Assembly (NCBI GenBank): GCA_021325515.1
Contig: JAJPHC010000013.1
Location: 188,001-252,000, forward strand
Reading direction: 5' to 3'
Source of the DNA: Acidobacteriota bacterium
Lineage (GTDB): Bacteria > Acidobacteriota > Thermoanaerobaculia > Gp7-AA8
DNA: 64,000 nucleotides
Shown here: piece by piece, positions 60,944 through 64,000 of the stretch
How the letters are laid out: every line of letters begins with the position of its first letter
Numbering within the stretch: the stretch's first letter is position 1
Program-made: the position numbers and the translations under genes
The notes under the pieces: generated by a model
The model's input: only the letters and a program-made list of their open reading frames with translations
Told to the model about the DNA's origin: nothing
The model's database searches: none

Positions 60944-62011
60944 TCACATCCTGCTCTTCACTTTCGCAAACTCCGGCACCTTGTTCACGACGTCGCGATC
61001 CGGATATCCGGCGTCGAACGCCGCCTGCAGTTTCCGGGCGGCATCGTCGATGCGATCCGCGCGCGCGTACTCTCTTGCGGCATCGAAGAGAAGATGCGCG
61101 GCCGTGTGCGGATCATGCTCGGCGGCCGCGGCAGTCGCGAATGCCTCCGCTGCTGCGGCGTGATCATTTTTCTCGCGCAGAAGAACCGCGAGGCTGTACC
61201 AGCCGTCGGTGTTTTTCGGATCTTCCTTCAGGACCGTGCGGTAGAGCCTCTCCGCTTCGCTGAAGTTCTTCGACTCGTACTGCATGTCCGCGGTCTGCAG
61301 CAGACGGCCGTTTTCGTCGGTGCTCGGATTCAGATACGCGTACTTCAGCGCGAGATAGGACTCAGGCGTCCAGTGGTACTCCATGTACGTTGCCACCTGA
61401 TCCGCGACGCGGCGGCCGAGGAGGCGGGCGACGACGTTGAGCGATCCATCGATGCCGGCCGAGATGCCTGCGGTCGTGACGACGTGGCCGTTGTCGACGA
61501 AGCGGCGGCCGTCCTGGACATGTGCCCTGGGTGCTTCGCGGCGCAGCCCTTCGATCGCGCCATGAAACGTCGTCACCTCGAGATTGTCGAGCAGCCCCGC
61601 TCGCGCCAGGACGAAGGCTCCGGTGCAGACGCTCTGCGCAATCTCCGCCTCCTGCGACGCCTTCTTGGCCCAGGCGAAGAACTGCGGATCGTCGTAGATC
61701 TTCGACGACGGGCCGCCGGGGAAGATCACGATGTCCGGCTTCGGAGCCTCCGCGATCGAGTAGTTCGGGACGACTTTCATCCCCTGCGCATCGACCGGGT
61801 CCGTGGTCTTCGAGACGACGTAGACGTTGAACGCGGGCTGACCATTCGCTGCACCAAAGCGCGCGGCGTCGTTGTAGACCTCGAAGGGCCCTGTCCAGTC
61901 CAGCGGCTCAGCGTTTTCGTAGACGACGATCGCGACGTTGCGCGTGTAGGTGCGCTCGGCAGCGGCGATGGGCAGCCCGGCGAGCAGAACGAGGAAGAGA
62001 AACTTTTGCAT
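60944..62011 (-). CDS. exported DJ-1/PfpI-family protein with C-terminal TPR
   Basis: 355 residues; signal peptide LFLVLLAGLPIAAA. Residues about 22-205 are a class-I glutaminase-like/DJ-1-PfpI domain: VAIVVYENAEPLDWTGPFEV, FPGGPSSK, and the nucleophile elbow AQSVCTGAFVLARAGLLD with Cys near 127. Then GISAGIDGSLNVVARLLG as in the GATase-like N-domain of AraC-type (FtrA-like) regulators. Residues about 235-345 are TPR repeats (EAERLYRTVLKEDPKNTDGW). A secreted DJ-1 domain fused to TPRs is unusual, and the activity is unknown. Confidence 0.82.
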   Translation of the reverse strand: MQKFLFLVLLAGLPIAAAERTYTRNVAIVVYENAEPLDWTGPFEVYNDAARFGAANGQPAFNVYVVSKTTDPVDAQGMKVVPNYSIAEAPKPDIVIFPGGPSSKIYDDPQFFAWAKKASQEAEIAQSVCTGAFVLARAGLLDNLEVTTFHGAIEGLRREAPRAHVQDGRRFVDNGHVVTTAGISAGIDGSLNVVARLLGRRVADQVATYMEYHWTPESYLALKYAYLNPSTDENGRLLQTADMQYESKNFSEAERLYRTVLKEDPKNTDGWYSLAVLLREKNDHAAAAEAFATAAAAEHDPHTAAHLLFDAAREYARADRIDDAARKLQAAFDAGYPDRDVVNKVPEFAKVKSRM

Positions 62012-62122
62012 GTGTGCCTCCTGCGAGAAGGGTGGCGCGGCGGGCTGGTATACGCAGCAGAAATGCAGCGAAACGGATGCAGGCGGCAGGCAACTGGCGG
62101 ACGGCCGGCAGGGATCGGCCGT

Positions 62123-62824
62123 CTATCGTGAAAAGATCCGCTCGAACTCCTCGCGGCGCGCGCGGCTGAGCTTCACCTGCGTGCCGTCTGCGAGCACGAG
62201 CGTGCAGTCGCCGCGGAACATGGGGTGGATCTCGCGCACGCGATCGATGTTCACGATCGCGGAGCGGTGCACGCGGACGAAGTGCGCGGGATCGAGGCGC
62301 GTCTCGATCGCGGCCATCGTTTCGCGCAGCAGGTGCGACTTGCCGCCGGCGTGCAGGGTAACGTAATAGTCGGCGGCCTCGATCCAGTCGATCTCGGAGG
62401 TGTTGACCACGACGAACCTGTCGCGGACGCGCACGAGGAAGCGCTGGGCGAACGTCGCGCTGCCGCGCGTGCGGAGCTGCGTCTTCGCGCGCTCGAGCGC
62501 GTGGAGGAAGCGGTCGTCGTCGAAGGGCTTGAGCAGGTAGTCGAGGCCGTGCGCGTCGAACGCCTGGATCGCGTAATGGTCGTAGGCCGTCACGAAGATC
62601 ACCACGGGAACGGCGCCGAGGCCGATTTCTTCGAGAAGTTCGAAGCCGCCGACTTCCGGCATCTGGATATCGAGAAAGAGAATGTCGGGGCGCGTGCGCG
62701 CGATCAGCGCCGCGGCATCGGCGCCGCTGCATTCTCCGGCGATCTCGACTTCGCCGTCGCGCTCCAGCAGCAGTCGGATCGAGTGGCGCGCGAGCGGCTC
62801 GTCATCGACGATCAGCGCCTTCAC
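62123..62824 (-). CDS. LytTR response regulator
   Basis: 233 residues from GTG at 62824, overlapping the kinase stop as GTGA. Receiver 1-120: ALIVDDEPLARHSIRLLL, phospho-acceptor in ILFLDIQMPEVGG, Lys in YLLKPFDDD. The LytTR DNA-binding domain is about 135-230: RFVVVNTSEIDWIEAADYYV, HFVRVHRSAIVNIDRV, VLADGTQVKLSRARREEF. Activated by the adjacent LytS-type kinase. Targets are not visible in this window. Confidence 0.93.
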   Translation of the reverse strand: MKALIVDDEPLARHSIRLLLERDGEVEIAGECSGADAAALIARTRPDILFLDIQMPEVGGFELLEEIGLGAVPVVIFVTAYDHYAIQAFDAHGLDYLLKPFDDDRFLHALERAKTQLRTRGSATFAQRFLVRVRDRFVVVNTSEIDWIEAADYYVTLHAGGKSHLLRETMAAIETRLDPAHFVRVHRSAIVNIDRVREIHPMFRGDCTLVLADGTQVKLSRARREEFERIFSR

Positions 62825-63825
62825 GATGCCACCTGCAGCGGCAGCATGATCGAGGCGAGGACGCCGTCGCGTTCCGCGCGCAGTTCGAATCTCTGATCGC
62901 TGCCGTACAACTGGCGCAGACGCTCGCGTGTGTTGTGCAGTCCGATGCCGTCCGCATGCGCCGCCTGCAGCGCGCCGCTGTTGAAGATCTCGATCTGCAG
63001 ATGGGCATCGCGACGGAAGGCGCGCACGAGGATCGTGCCGGCTGCCGCGCTGCGGGCGATGCCGTGGCGAATCGCGTTCTCCGCCAGCGGCTGCAGGATG
63101 AAGGTCGGCACCATCGCTCGCCGCACCTCGGGGGAGACATCGATGCCGATGGAGAGCCGGTCGGAGAAACGGCCCTGCTGGATCTCGAGGTAGCGCTGCA
63201 GCATCGCACTCTCCTCTTCCAGCGTGACGCGCTGCCGTCCGGCGCGATCGAGCGTGTAGCGCAGCACGTCGCTCAGGCCGGCGATCATCGTCACCGCACC
63301 GCTGTTCTGTCCGGTGCGCACCAGAGAGCTGATCGTGTTGAGCGTGTTGAAGAGAAAGTGCGGCTGCAACTGCAACTCGAGCGCATGCAGCCGCGCGTTC
63401 ATCAGCGAGCGTTGCAGTTGGACGGCCTGTGCCGCGCCGGCAACGGTGATGTAGAGAATGAGCTCGATCGGCAGCCGCGCGAAGAGCAGCTCCGAGATCG
63501 GCGTCGTGGCCCACGTCGGATTCATCCGGTCGTACGGCCGCATCGTGAGCGTGAGTGCAATCCAGTAGCTGATGTGCAGCACCGCGGCGATGAAGGCGGC
63601 CAGCATGTGAATCAGCAGCGCGCGGCCCCGTGGCGGAATCACCGGCACGCGACGGGTGAGCCAGACGATCGCGAACGTCAGAGCGAACCATCCTTCCCAC
63701 ACCAGCACGTAGTGGCCGACGAGCAGCGGAACCGAATGCCCGTGCGTGATCATGCTCAGCCACACCTGCGTGCCGGAGATGAGGCCGAGCGCCGTCCAGC
63801 ATGCGGCGGCAGGAAGCCATTTCAT
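62821..63825 (-). CDS. LytS/YehU-type histidine kinase
   Basis: 334 residues from the ATG at 63825 (a TTG at 63843 is an alternative). Four membrane spans (about 5-145), then the His_kinase domain with LQLQPHFLFNTLNTISSLV (phospho-acceptor His) and an HATPase with LQPLAENAIRHGI and GIGLHNTRERL. Co-translated with the LytTR regulator. Signal unknown; the spans have only short loops, so sensing is probably within the membrane. Confidence 0.92.
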   Translation of the reverse strand: MKWLPAAACWTALGLISGTQVWLSMITHGHSVPLLVGHYVLVWEGWFALTFAIVWLTRRVPVIPPRGRALLIHMLAAFIAAVLHISYWIALTLTMRPYDRMNPTWATTPISELLFARLPIELILYITVAGAAQAVQLQRSLMNARLHALELQLQPHFLFNTLNTISSLVRTGQNSGAVTMIAGLSDVLRYTLDRAGRQRVTLEEESAMLQRYLEIQQGRFSDRLSIGIDVSPEVRRAMVPTFILQPLAENAIRHGIARSAAAGTILVRAFRRDAHLQIEIFNSGALQAAHADGIGLHNTRERLRQLYGSDQRFELRAERDGVLASIMLPLQVAS

Positions 63826-63908
63826 GAGCGTAGTGTGGCGCAAACGCGATCCGTGTTGACGGATGTGCAGCGAAAGTGGGCTGGCGTGCAGCGAACGGGA
63901 TCGAGGCT

Positions 63909-64000
63909 TCAGCTCTGCATCGCCACGCGATTCCTGCCGCGGCGCTTCGCCTCGTACAACTTCGCGTCGGCGGCCTGAAACAGCTGCTCGCGCTCCATGC
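63909..64000 (-). CDS. C-terminal end of a GGDEF protein (partial)
   Basis: The minus strand from the right edge reads REQLFQAADAKLYEAKRRGR then NRVAMQS and a TGA at 63909-63911. This is the conserved end of a GGDEF domain (xxADxALYxAKxxGRNRV). Only 30 codons are visible, so the catalytic motif and N-terminal domains are outside. It ends 84 bp upstream of the LytS kinase start. Confidence 0.75.
   Translation of the reverse strand, partial: MEREQLFQAADAKLYEAKRRGRNRVAMQS

Overview
The window is high-GC bacterial DNA, densely packed and mostly in co-directional gene strings with 1-8 bp start/stop overlaps. Diderm features are everywhere: TolC, an outer-membrane beta-barrel, lipoproteins, SurA-like isomerase, multiheme c-type cytochromes. 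A GWxTD-domain protein, a DUF4388/J-like protein, a C25 (gingipain-type) peptidase carrying DUF11 repeats and a GspG-like stand-alone protein together point to Acidobacteriota (perhaps Thermoanaerobaculia). That placement is inference from gene content only. I saw no tRNA, rRNA, CRISPR array, transposase or integrase.

Layout. 1-2.35 kb: minus-strand histidine kinase and a REC-PAS-PAS-GGDEF protein cut by the left edge. 2.39-10.7 kb: plus-strand, translationally coupled envelope polysaccharide operon (HlyD-like adaptor, TolC, PelF glycosyltransferase, two polytopic membrane proteins, GT2). It meets head-on a PIG-L deacetylase/GNAT pair (10.55-12.15 kb). 12.5-29.5 kb: extracellular-electron-transfer locus. 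On the minus strand it encodes a 42-heme cytochrome, an NHL protein, two OmcS-like hexaheme cytochromes, a ten-heme cytochrome, a large beta-barrel, two CsgG/GNA1162-like proteins, a tandem-parvulin isomerase and an OB-fold lipoprotein. Divergently transcribed is a histidine kinase with a periplasmic CXXCH haem motif plus a sigma-54 (NtrC-type) activator. Cytochrome haem motifs total 64 (63 CXXCH and one CX3CH).

29.6-41.1 kb: one 3824-residue secreted protein with DUF11 repeats that are interrupted by a second glycine-rich repeat family, ending in a C25 cysteine peptidase. 41.1-43.7 kb: GT22-like mannosyltransferase and sugar-dehydrogenase-like beta-propeller. 43.7-48 kb: 7TM-PAS kinase, single-domain receiver and REC-PAS-GGDEF-EAL protein, an overlapping c-di-GMP signalling cassette. 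A long inverted repeat with a 9-bp tandem core follows. 48.1-54 kb: DUF4388/J-like protein, Spy-like protein, cupin, APC permease, GspG-like protein and a membrane protein. 53.5-55.1 kb: what looks like one TPR-GWxTD gene split by about 0.75 kb carrying a lipoprotein gene. 55.1-62 kb: adenosine-deaminase-like enzyme, secreted hypothetical, MBOAT/SGNH O-acylation pair, MFS transporter, DJ-1/PfpI-TPR protein. 62.1-64 kb: LytS/LytTR two-component system and the tail of another GGDEF protein at the right edge.

The most interesting region is 13-29.5 kb. The cytochromes, barrel, folding/assembly factors and haem-sensing kinase/activator look like one unit for moving electrons across and beyond the outer membrane, possibly through OmcS-type cytochrome filaments. 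The second is the giant DUF11/C25 gene with its intercalated repeat cassettes.
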